Positions 55,177 to 64,000 of a stretch of DNA of 64,000 nucleotides are shown here, in pieces. Position 1 is the first letter of the stretch; each line of letters opens with the position of its first letter. This DNA comes from Linum tenue (lineage: Eukaryota; Streptophyta; Magnoliopsida; Malpighiales; Linaceae), in the NCBI GenBank assembly GCA_946122785.1, contig CAMGYJ010000011.1, positions 16,864,001 through 16,928,000 on the forward strand. The letters are read 5' to 3'. A program made the translations under genes and the position numbers. The notes under the pieces are model-generated. The model searched no databases and was not told the DNA's origin. It saw only the letters and a program-made list of their open reading frames with translations.

Positions 55177-57857
55177 GGCCTAATACCAGAAAAGGGCCTA
55201 TAGTTTGGACTTTCTGTCACTTGTACCCTTATGTTTATCTTGCGTCAGTTATGTCCCAACGGTTATAGTATCCATGTCAAAAATGTCCTCCGTCATCTTG
55301 TTGACCGTTAAACTTAACAGTTGACCAAACGACGGTCAAAGTTAATTTGACTAACTATGATGTCGCACCAACATGTAGGGGTGGGCATCCGGTTCGGTAA
55401 ACCCGAACCGAACCGAACCGAAACCGAACTATTGTAACTCGGTTCGAAATTCGGAAGGCAAAACTCTACACTTCGGAAACCAGGGTCGCTCGACCGAACC
55501 CGAAATTCCGAATTCCGACCGAACAAACCGAAATTCATCCCCCTCCCAGGCTTCCACACACAGCCCACAATTACAAGCCCACTCTAACACACACAACCAA
55601 CAATTAGAAACCCACAAACCCAAGCCCACTAGAAAAAGTCTACCACTAAAACCCTAGCCCAGACCAAAAATCTTCTTCTTCTTACAAAGTCCTTCCTCGT
55701 TGCCTTCGCCATCCCCTGCCGTACATGCGCTACCGCCAACGGCTGCCTCTCGCCGGCCACTGGAGTCCATCACCTTCCCCTCTCTCCGTTCTCTTCTCAT
55801 CGCCGACCAAACTCAGAAAACCAACCAAAAACAAAAATCACAGATTGGCAAAAGCATACAAAACATTTGAATTAAACAAAAACATAATGGATTTACCAAG
55901 GCGGGATCTAGATCTGTTCCTGCCGTTCACGATATTGGCTGTGCCATGTCGTTGTCTACGGCGGTACCCTATCTGAGATCCACGACGGCATGCAACGGCG
56001 GGGCGCCTCTTCTGCGGCGGGCGGCGGCGACATGCAACGGCGGGGCGCCTCTTCTGCGGCGGACGGTGGGGACATCCTATTCCAGATCCATGGTGGCATG
56101 CAACGGCGGCGCGCCTCATCTCTCTCCACCCTCGCAGCAGTCAAAGTCGCAGAGGAGAGAAGAGAAGAGAGGGGGGAGCGGAAGGGAGAGTTGGTCGACG
56201 GTGATTCTGGACGGCGGTAGAGAAGGAAGAGGAGGAGGTGGGAGGAGGATTAATGAAAGCAAGATTTGAGGGAAAGTAGCAGAGGGAGATGGAGGGAGTA
56301 GTTTGACGGGCAGAGGAAAATGGGAGTGGGAGGCGGATTAATGGCAGAGAGAGATTTGAGGGAGGGGTCTGGAAGTTCGGAATAGGTAGGTAACCCGAAC
56401 CGAACCGGAATATAACTCGGTTCGGTCAAACCGAACCGAATTATAGCTCGGTTCGAATTCGGTTGGGGTGCAGGCTAATTCGGAAATTCGGCATATACTA
56501 TTTCGGTTCGGTTTAAACCGAACCGACCGAACGCCCACCCCTACCAACATGTCACTTGTGAAAAATGCCACATCATCAACAATAATATTTTAAATGAGTA
56601 CAATATATTTATTTTCATTTCCTGCTAATATTTTATATATTTTTCAATTAATAAATAAATAATTAAAATAAACCCCTCATCTTCCTATCCAATAACCTCT
56701 GCTAAAGATTTCCTTGTTCCTTCGTCACCGTTGCTGCAACCTTCTGATTCAACATGGAAACTCAATAGCTTCCTGTAATCCACCTAGTTTGAATTTGTTC
56801 TCCTCCATTTCATCTATTCCCCAAATCCAAACCCACAAACACTTCTCCTTCTCAATTGTTAATCCAAACCCATTTATACTCACCTTCCCCTTGTTAATTC
56901 CCCCGACCAATCTACGAGAAACGCAGTCAGCGTCGACATCGAAAGAAAAGCCGACAAATCAGCTGGAGGCAAAGGTGTCGCTTGCGTTGGGTCGACTCGA
57001 ACACGCCTTCTGGTTTTTCAAAGAACAGAGCATTCTAGCCGACGGATCTAAAGAAGCAGCGGCGACAGCGATGAAAGGCAGCCGCAGCAAGCTCCTATCG
57101 CAACAACAAGCAGAGAAAGAATCGTCGTGCTCCAGCCGGTAGGTCTGACCTCTGTTCCAATCAAACTCTTCATTGAGGAGGATCAAAAGAAATGTGATGA
57201 ATTGAGATGAATCCGCCGACCTCTAAAATGGTTCACCAATTTGGGATTTTCTCCCTTTTGGGGTTCAATAGAAAGGTCAAAGGGGAAGAAGAGACGCAGG
57301 AAGCCGGAGGGGGTTTGGTTGGATTTTTATTTTGGGATGTACAGGGGAAAGGAGGTATAAGCCGGGAAGGAAGAACTAGGGATGTACTTCGCATCGATGA
57401 CGGGGAGGCAATTTTGAAGGAGGAGGCGGAGAAGGAAATCGGGGAGTTCGATGGTAACGGCGACTGGATGCTGGAGCTTGGGGACCTCGTCCGGATGGTC
57501 GATGGCGGCGGGGATTGTGACGGAGATCCACATGATGGCGGATTGGCGGTGTCGTCGAGGACGGTGGTGCTTGCTTGATGCCACTGACGGCGAAGAGGAC
57601 GGAGATCAATGATGGCGGTTGGGCTTGCTTTATTAATAAGTAATTTTACTTTTATGGATTAATTTTTTATTTAATTTATATTAAGTGACATGACAAAAAA
57701 TCCACATCATATGCCACATCGGTCAAAATTTTGATCATTGACTACTAACAGTCAAAGTTAACGGAAATTAAACATTGAGACATAACTGACGCATGATAAA
57801 CATAGGGGTACAATTGTCAGAAAGTCCAAACTATAGGCCTTTTTCTGGTATTAGGCC
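55177..57857. mobile_element. Mutator-like element, non-autonomous, with captured-looking interior
   Basis: The TIRs begin GGCCTAATACCAGAAAAGG and close with the inverted copy; similarity runs over 100 bp. The 9-bp duplication TAAAAACAA is perfect (55168-55176 and 57858-57866). Subterminal GTTGACCGTTA and CACATCATATGCCACATC match the element at 22069. The interior holds open frames at 56714-57142 (plus, starts MFLRHRCCNL) and 57327-57584 (minus), both unrecognised. A hAT element is nested near the left end. Confidence 0.9.
55376..56543. mobile_element. hAT-like non-autonomous element, 1168 bp
   Basis: The ends TAGGGGTGGGCATCCGG and the inverted ...GCCCACCCCTA are flanked by a perfect 8-bp duplication CCAACATG (55368-55375 and 56544-56551). 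Subterminal arrays of GAACCGAACCGAACCG and GGTTCGGTT occur at both ends. The centre is GC-rich, with a 42-bp tandem repeat starting ATGCAACGGCGGGGCGCC (55990, 56032, a partial one at 56099). Confidence 0.92.
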
Positions 57858-58029
57858 TAAAAACAAACCCTATACCTAATAGCCGATCCTAACCCATTCG
57901 GCCAAGTATGGCCGCCAACTAGCCTTTTCCTATTAGGACTCTACTAATTGCCACTTGTGGACTAAGAAACAATAATCTACTACTACTAATAATAATAACC
58001 AATCCTAACAAGGAGACTGATATGCAACA

Positions 58030-58787
58030 AAATTTAATTCCCGTCTACGGTATCCAAGGTTATGGAACTATTCCTTCTAGGATAAAACACACGTACCTTT
58101 TCTAGTGTACGATACTTGGAACCCCAGAAACTAATGAGATCAACGAACAGCGACAAGGCACACGACTCTGTTTCTTTTATGTGTTTGTAGAGAGGAAATA
58201 CAATGATGAAGAAAACCTCTTTTGTCTTTCTTTCGGTCAAAAATTTCTTGGGTAATCTTGTGTATGTCAAAACACAGGGGTAGGTGTAATTATATAAAAT
58301 GAAGGGGTATGAGTGAAGGGATGTGACTTCTCGGGTGGGTGGTCACACCCCAACCATTACAATGATTCACTAAAAAAAACTCAATCATTGCATCGGTTCA
58401 GCTATGGTAGTTGGACCTGTTGGGTTATTCCAACCTCCACATCATTTTGTTTGATTCAGTTTCACTTGGTTCGATTGAGAAAACAATTAAAATGATTATC
58501 AACATATTAAATCAAATCGATCGACCGAATCCAAAACTTCATTCCCATATATCACTGGTATTTCAAGAATTTCCCATTGTCTCCTTCCCATATCATTCTA
58601 TTCGCAACATCAAAATCTCAAACGTTTAGCATTTAACCTCTTTTTATTAAATATCATGTTTGATACACGGAGCTCACAACTTCACATACATTTCATGTAT
58701 CTATATATATAAAGATCAGGAAGGAAAACCAAAGGGATAACTGGCCTTAATGAGAACCCCCTCCAGCTCCGGGTTTGCAGCAGAACA
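58030..58787. other. Intergenic between the LTR nest and the CRR3-like gene
   Basis: No supported gene. A 78-residue minus-strand frame (58034-58270) is unrecognised. The last few hundred bases form the 3' flank and untranslated region of the CRR3-like gene. Confidence 0.4.
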
Positions 58788-59505
58788 TTACATGATGAAA
58801 TCATCAAGCAAGGGAGACAAAAATGGAAGCTTGACGACTCCCACAGCCACCATCATCGCCAGTAGTGAGATTGGGAGAGCCCATTTGTACAACAACGTCA
58901 GGCTCTGTTTCTCTACACCAAAAACCCCCAAATCAAAACACCCAAAAACAATCAATCAACCCAATTCGATATCTGCAATAGATAATTAGAGTATTTATAC
59001 TGTGTTGACGATATCGATCGATTCGGCTGCAAAGAAGAAACGAGAAACTGAAATTCGAACCTGAAATTCGAAACTCGTTCTCTGTTTTATACGCGAGCCA
59101 TTCGCCCGTCTCCCTGATCTTCTTCTCCACCGGCCCTTCGAAAGGGTTGGTACTGCGGTTGCTGCCGTCCTCCGATTCCAACCACAGCTCGGCAATCCCG
59201 GACCCGCGGCCCTCCGCAGCGCCGGGAGGCTCGGCGTCGCGGTAGCTTCCGGCGCCAATCGCGCGCTCGACCCTCAGAACCTTGAATTGCTGCCGGAGAA
59301 GTTTGCTGTTTGCATTATTACTCTTCTTGAGGGTAGTCTTGCTGGAAGTTGTTGCTTGGAGGATTAGAGGAGCTCTGGGTTTAATTGGGTTCTGGGGAGT
59401 GGCGGGGAGGCCGGTGGTTCTGGGGAGTGGCGACGGAGAGGAAGAGCTACCGGCGGCAGGGTTTGTGTTTGGAAGAGAAGAAGCGAAGACTAGATAATTG
59501 GTCAT
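58788..59505 (-). CDS. CRR3: CRR3-like chloroplast NDH-complex factor
   Basis: Two exons, 59505-59061 and 58912-58788, join in phase across GTTCGA...GTGTAG to give 189 residues. The first 50-60 residues (MTNYLVFASSLPNTN...) are rich in Ser, Thr and Pro with few acidic residues, as expected of a chloroplast transit peptide. The core ERAIGAGSYRD (80-90) and the block FEGPVEKKIRETGEW (122-136) match my memory of CRR3 family conserved segments. A single membrane segment lies at about 153-176, and the C-terminus ends KLPFLSPLLDDFIM. CRR3 is needed for stable assembly of the thylakoid NDH complex in cyclic electron flow. The length is close to the Arabidopsis protein (about 174). The first ATG after the last in-frame non-homologous stretch was taken as start. 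Confidence 0.72.
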
Positions 59506-60481
59506 GGAGAAACGAATGGCTGTTGTCTTGTACCACATCGATTTGGAATTCATATTTTGCGTGCGTAATATATAATAATGGGAGCGGATAGGGTACAACG
59601 GGCAAAATTTGGCTGCAACCTGGGTTGCTGCTGGTAGCGGCTGCCAATCCAAGTGGCACATATTGATTTGGCCAATAGATAATTTTTTTTTTTATCCAAA
59701 CCTGGAGAGACTTTTATTAATGAACCAGCACTGTGGCCAATAGATAATTTCCAATACTTGTTAATCGCAAACTGACGGGGGAAGGAACAGGGGACGGACG
59801 GAGGCTAATTAACTTCTGTCATTAACTTATTCTCTTTTTCCAATTAAGGAGATGGAACGGAAATAGCTTCCATTCTTTTCATTCTTTCATTTAATTAATA
59901 TTTAGATTTAGGGTTACTTCCGTTAAATTTATATTTCACCAATTTTTTTTTTTATATCCCCTTGTTATAAAATTTGTGTTTTGCCTTTTGATTTTTCATG
60001 GTCTAGTTAAATAGTATATACTCCATTTAATAGGCATATACAAACTTCATATTTTATACATATAGAACTTTCACTTTTGTACTACAGTCAAACAGTTTCA
60101 TTTTTTTCAATCATTTCATGGCTCCCGTAATAAACACGTATGAAATCCGTATAAGATATAATGAAATCGAGTTAATTTGAATTGTCTACCCCGCACCAGA
60201 CAATTTTTAATTGTCTCAAAATGAGTCATTTGAAATTCTCCATACATAATTGCTTCATATTTTGTGCTGTCAAATGGATCAATTTGACTAGTTTGTCTCA
60301 AAATGAAACAATTGAATCAAATTGATTCGTTAGAATTGCTCATCCAAATGATTATCACATTCCTAATGTTAAATAATAAAAAGATAAAACTAAAAATTAA
60401 ATGAAAACTAATTAAAGTAAACTATATTATTTGAGACGGCTGCTCCTTAAAATTCAAATGGGAAAACTAATAACAGAAGTT
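59506..60481. other. CRR3-like upstream region, with a MITE copy
   Basis: The first part should hold the promoter of the CRR3-like gene. At about 60165-60360 there is a copy of the MITE family seen at 19925-20645 (AATTGTCTCAAAATGAGTCA, TTTGACTAGTTTGTCTCAAA). Nothing else was recognised. Confidence 0.5.
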
Positions 60482-60866
60482 TGTCTCCCTTCCGTCCTAA
60501 AACGTTTGTAGAGCTGCTAGGGTTAGCAGTCGAGAGAAGAAAGAGAGAGAGATTTAGAAATGGCGATGAATTGGAGCTGGAATCGCAGAGGGGAAAGTGA
60601 TCCACCTGCTGCCTTTTGTACTCAGTAAAGTAGCACAGTAAATAACGTCATACAACGGTAATTTAAATAGAGTAAACGTAGGCCTACACGTGGCACTGCG
60701 TTATAAGCTGGAAACAAATAAAACGGCTAATAATCAAGACGCTGCCGTATTGCTCTGTCTTCTTCCTTCGTTCTGCAACTCTGCATTTCTCTTCATCAGC
60801 AACCAGAACTCCTTCTTCAATCCTTCTGCTGATCACGATCTTCAAACACATTCTTCTTCTCTGACA
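60482..60866 (-). repeat. 3' LTR of the Ty1/copia element
   Basis: On the plus strand it runs TGTCTCCC...CTCTGACA, 385 bp, with the matched ends TGTC/GACA. It abuts the polypurine tract. On the minus strand ATTTAAATT-type sequence near 60660-60672 may be the TATA region. The left end is less certain than the right. Confidence 0.6.
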
Positions 60867-63800
60867 CTCCCCCACAAGTTGGCGAGTACATGTCTGTAAC
60901 TCCCAACTTGCTAAGCAAATAAGAAAGCCTGTAACGTGTAACTCCCTTAGTAAACAGATCAGCCAATTGATCATCAGTTCTCACATGGCTTAACTTGATC
61001 ATGCCAGACTTCAACCTTTCCCTAGTGATGTGACAATCAATTTCAATATGCTTAGTCCTCTCATGAAAAACTGGATTTTCAGCAATATGAATGGCTGACT
61101 TGTTATCACAGAAAACTTCGATTGGTAAAGGTATACTGACTCCCATTTCTGCCAAGAGACTCCTGATCCATTGAAGTTCACACACCAACTGAGCTAATGC
61201 TCTGTACTCGGCTTCAGAGGAAGATCTTGAAACTGTAGTTTGCTTCTTTGACTTCCAAGACAGCAAACATTCACCAAGCATAGTGCAATAACCAGTCACT
61301 GACCTTCTTGTGTCAACACAACTTGCCCAATCAGAATCTGAAAACCCTTGTAACTCCAACTTGGTTCCTGCTTTAAACAACAAACCCTGGCCTGGAGCAT
61401 GCTTCAAATATCTCAACACTCTGAAAGCAGCTTGAAGATGTTCAGTGTAAGGGTCTTTCTGGAACTGGCAAAGCTGCTGTACAGCATAGGTCAAATCTGG
61501 CCTTGTAATGGTCAGATAATGAAGTCTGCCAATGAGTCTTTTATACACCTCAGGATTAGGCAAAGGCTCACCTTGTTTGGCAGATAACTTAACTTTGTAA
61601 TCAACTGGAGAAAGGCAGTCTTTGGCTTCAACATATCCCACATCTTCTAAAAGATCCACACAATATTTCCTCTGATTGACAAAAATGCCTCTGTGATCTC
61701 TGTATATTTCCAAACCTAGGAAGAACTTCAATTGACCAAGGTCTTTAACCTTAAATTCCCTTCCTAGATAAAGCTTAACCTGTTCAACATCTCCCAGGTG
61801 ACTTCCTGCAATCAAAATATCATCAACATACACTAGCACAACAAGCATTCTCCCTTGGACCCTTTTAACAAACATGGAATAATCAGCAGCAGCCTGTGAG
61901 AACCCATTCTTCAGTAATGAAGCAGTTAGCTTGGCAAACCATTGCCTGCTAGCTTGCTTTAATCCATACAAGGATTTTTTTAACTTGCATACCATCCTCT
62001 TATCAGGGACTGGAATTCCAGGGGGCACCTTCATATAAACATCTTCATTTAAATCACCATGTAAAAAGGCATTGGACACATCCATTTGATGTATGTGCCA
62101 ATCCTTAGAAGCAACTACTGCAAGTAATGCTTTTACTGAGTTTATCTTAGCAACAGGTGAAAAGGTATCCAAAAAATCTATACCATAAATCTGAGTGAAC
62201 CCCTTAGCAACAACCCTTGCCTTGTGCCTCTCAATTGTTCCATCTGATCTATGCTTAATTTTGTATACCCATTTTGATCCAATTGGTCTCACACCTGGTG
62301 GAGGAATGACCAGATCCCATGTTTGATTAGCATCAAGTGCTTCTGATTCAGCAGTCATGGCATTTCTCCAGCACAGCTCCTTACATGCCTCCTCATAAGT
62401 TCTTGGTTCAATAGCACTCATCACATTTAACACATATGACTTATGGGCTTGAGGAAGTTGATCAAAGGACAAAACATGCTGCATAGAGTGCTTACTGACA
62501 GTACCAGAGAACACATAATCTTTGTGCCAAACTGGAATCTGTTTGGCTCTATCAGATTTCCTCAATTCATTTGCTGCCTGGCCTTCCTCAATCTCTTCTT
62601 GACCACATAATTCAGGCTCATCTCCCCCATCAGAATGCACACTGTCCAAATCAAGCATCTCAGTGCTAGAGCTAGGTTCAGAAGAAGAAAAGGGAGCATT
62701 CTGAGAAGAAGAAGCAGGGAAAGAAGAGAAAGAGGAATCAGGAGGTAATGGTGTGGTGATAGGAAAAATGGGATCAGGGACTGCAATTGGATCAGTTGTA
62801 GAAGGAGAGAAAGAAGAGGAAGGTTTGTAGGGTAAAATGTGTTCATAGAAGACCACATTCCGTGAAACAAAATATTGGTGAGTGTTTAAATCAAAGAGCT
62901 TGTACCCTTTAGTGCTAGGTGGATAGCCAAGGAAAATGCACTGCCTAGCACGTGAATCAAACTTAGTCCTATCTCGAAGCAAAGTTGAGGCATAACAAAG
63001 ACAGCCAAATACTTTGAGGTGACTAAGTGAGGGAGGTTTTTGATAGAGGAGCTCAAAAGGGGAAACATTGCTGGTGACTGGTGATGGAAGTCGATTGATC
63101 AAGTAAACTGCATGTGTGATGCAGTCACTCCAGAAAGAAAGAGGTAGGTTAGATTGAAAACGAAGTGCTCTAGCTACATTAAGTATATGCTGGTGCTTTC
63201 TTTCAACGCGTGCATTCTGTTCAGGGGTTTCTACACAAGAGGTTTGATGTTCAATGCCATGTTGTGCATAAAAATCCAGCATGTGGAATTCATTGCCCTG
63301 GTCACTTCTAATGGCCTTAACTGCTTTGTCAAACTGCTTATGCACCATCACACAGAAATGCTGTAAAAGTTCACTAGTTTCTGACTTATGCTTCATCAAA
63401 TAAGCCCAAACACTTCGAGTATGATCATCAACCAATGTAAGGAAATAAGAAAATCCATCATGGGACTTCACAGCAAGAGGTCCCCAAATGTCAACGTGAA
63501 TTAAATCAAAAGCTGAGTTTGCTCTACTGTCACTAATGGGAAAAGGAAGCTTTTTCTGTTTTGACAAATGACAGGTAGAACAATGAATAACTGGACTCCT
63601 ATTACAACCAAGGATTCTTTGTTCTCTAGCTTGACTGGGGTGGCCTAGTCTCCAATGCCAAAGCTCAAAGGAATGAGGCTGGAAATTGTAGGTGGCTGCT
63701 ACTTGAGGAAGAGAAGGAAGGCTTGGTGTAGGAAGGAGTTGATAGAGTCCTCTAGTCTGTCTTGCCAAACCAATCTGGTTCTTTGTTAAGAGGTCCTGAA

Positions 63801-64000
63801 TATGACAAGAGTCAGATTCAAAGTGTAAAGAAATGGGAAGGTCATTGGTAAGTTTACTGACAGAGACTAGGTTGAAGGTGAAAGAAGGAACAAGCAGGAC
63901 ATTGTGCAAAACAAGTCCTGAAAAAAGTTTTACTGAACCAATGTGGCTGACTGGGACCTTTGAACCAGTTGGCAAATAAACAAATTGATTCAAAACAGGG
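60817..64000 (-). CDS. Ty1/copia polyprotein: protease end, integrase, reverse transcriptase, RNase H (partial at right edge)
   Basis: The frame is open from the right edge to a stop at 60817, over 1060 residues, with no stop or frameshift. Numbering from the Leu codon at 63993: a protease C-terminal part, then the integrase zinc region (WHWRLGHP at 112-119, CSTC at 138-141), and the integrase core with Asp168 in HVDIWGP, Asp231 in RSDQGNEF and Glu264 in ARVERKH. Reverse transcriptase spans about 560-800 with YVDD at 722-725. RNase H has FSDSDWASC, then SSSEAEYRAL. Gag and the protease active site lie outside the window. The stop falls inside the LTR. Domain order integrase before reverse transcriptase defines copia. 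The copy looks recently active. Confidence 0.95.
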   Translation of the reverse strand, partial: PVLNQFVYLPTGSKVPVSHIGSVKLFSGLVLHNVLLVPSFTFNLVSVSKLTNDLPISLHFESDSCHIQDLLTKNQIGLARQTRGLYQLLPTPSLPSLPQVAATYNFQPHSFELWHWRLGHPSQAREQRILGCNRSPVIHCSTCHLSKQKKLPFPISDSRANSAFDLIHVDIWGPLAVKSHDGFSYFLTLVDDHTRSVWAYLMKHKSETSELLQHFCVMVHKQFDKAVKAIRSDQGNEFHMLDFYAQHGIEHQTSCVETPEQNARVERKHQHILNVARALRFQSNLPLSFWSDCITHAVYLINRLPSPVTSNVSPFELLYQKPPSLSHLKVFGCLCYASTLLRDRTKFDSRARQCIFLGYPPSTKGYKLFDLNTHQYFVSRNVVFYEHILPYKPSSSFSPSTTDPIAVPDPIFPITTPLPPDSSFSSFPASSSQNAPFSSSEPSSSTEMLDLDSVHSDGGDEPELCGQEEIEEGQAANELRKSDRAKQIPVWHKDYVFSGTVSKHSMQHVLSFDQLPQAHKSYVLNVMSAIEPRTYEEACKELCWRNAMTAESEALDANQTWDLVIPPPGVRPIGSKWVYKIKHRSDGTIERHKARVVAKGFTQIYGIDFLDTFSPVAKINSVKALLAVVASKDWHIHQMDVSNAFLHGDLNEDVYMKVPPGIPVPDKRMVCKLKKSLYGLKQASRQWFAKLTASLLKNGFSQAAADYSMFVKRVQGRMLVVLVYVDDILIAGSHLGDVEQVKLYLGREFKVKDLGQLKFFLGLEIYRDHRGIFVNQRKYCVDLLEDVGYVEAKDCLSPVDYKVKLSAKQGEPLPNPEVYKRLIGRLHYLTITRPDLTYAVQQLCQFQKDPYTEHLQAAFRVLRYLKHAPGQGLLFKAGTKLELQGFSDSDWASCVDTRRSVTGYCTMLGECLLSWKSKKQTTVSRSSSEAEYRALAQLVCELQWIRSLLAEMGVSIPLPIEVFCDNKSAIHIAENPVFHERTKHIEIDCHITRERLKSGMIKLSHVRTDDQLADLFTKGVTRYRLSYLLSKLGVTDMYSPTCGGVSEKKNVFEDRDQQKD
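60867..60880 (-). other. Polypurine tract of the Ty1/copia element
   Basis: The minus strand reads CTTGTGGGGGAG just before TGTCAGAG, where the LTR starts. It lies inside the end of the polyprotein frame. Confidence 0.75.

Larger units (their letters stand above)
55039..58029 (-). repeat. LTR of a Ty1/copia-type element, split by a Mutator-like insertion
   Basis: The LTR ends are TGTTGC (55039) and GCAACA (58029). Removing the Mutator-like element and one target copy leaves about 300 bp, a normal size for copia LTRs. On its left is the Met-tRNA primer site, so this is the 5' LTR of a minus-strand element. No partner LTR was found. Confidence 0.75.

Overview
This is nuclear DNA from a flowering plant, probably a eudicot. 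The evidence is interrupted genes with GT-AG introns, plant-only gene families (USP-kinase, RLCK-VII kinase, a chloroplast NDH factor of CRR3 type) and dense nested plant transposons. No bacterial, organellar, CRISPR or phage signal was seen. The species cannot be named from the sequence alone.

Only three genes look like working host genes, all on the minus strand: a nine-exon USP-domain protein kinase-like gene (12157-15423), a five-exon RLCK-VII/PBL-type kinase whose DFG motif reads DFA (49505-51416), and a two-exon CRR3-like gene (58788-59505). All three exon chains were worked out by eye and stay in frame through every junction.

The rest is mostly mobile DNA. From left to right: the 3' end of a Tat-like Ty3/gypsy element with an antisense spliced gene (1-5590); a decayed PIF/Harbinger transposon with a Mutator-type MITE in an intron (about 5660-9440); a LINE ORF1 relic (about 9790-10660); a Mutator-like element carrying a UBX-protein fragment (16918-18398); MITE clusters and a TIR-like element holding two tandem hairpins (19925-21950); a second Mutator-like element (22069-23520); nested palindromic elements (25846-26522); old Athila/Tat-like LTR material (about 26930-34050) interrupted by a Mutator-type element and a complete Cassandra TRIM (33349-33974); a complete, young, gag-protease-only Athila-type element (35467-42435); a Mutator-like element whose right end was tandemly duplicated and then hit by a hAT (44650-49268); a three-layer nest of hAT inside Mutator inside a copia LTR (55039-58029); and the 3' part of an apparently intact Ty1/copia element running off the right edge (60482-64000).

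Several insertions have target-site duplications that can be read directly: TACTAATTA, GCATTTGTTT, TTAATAGTA, TGAAT, GCCCC, GGTGGAGA, CCAACATG and TAAAAACAA. These fix element boundaries and the order of events. The most interesting points are a group of Mutator-type elements with related ends, some with captured sequence; the two miRNA-like hairpins; a 60-bp templated insertion beside the protease active site of the Athila-type element; and the altered DFG motif in the second kinase.
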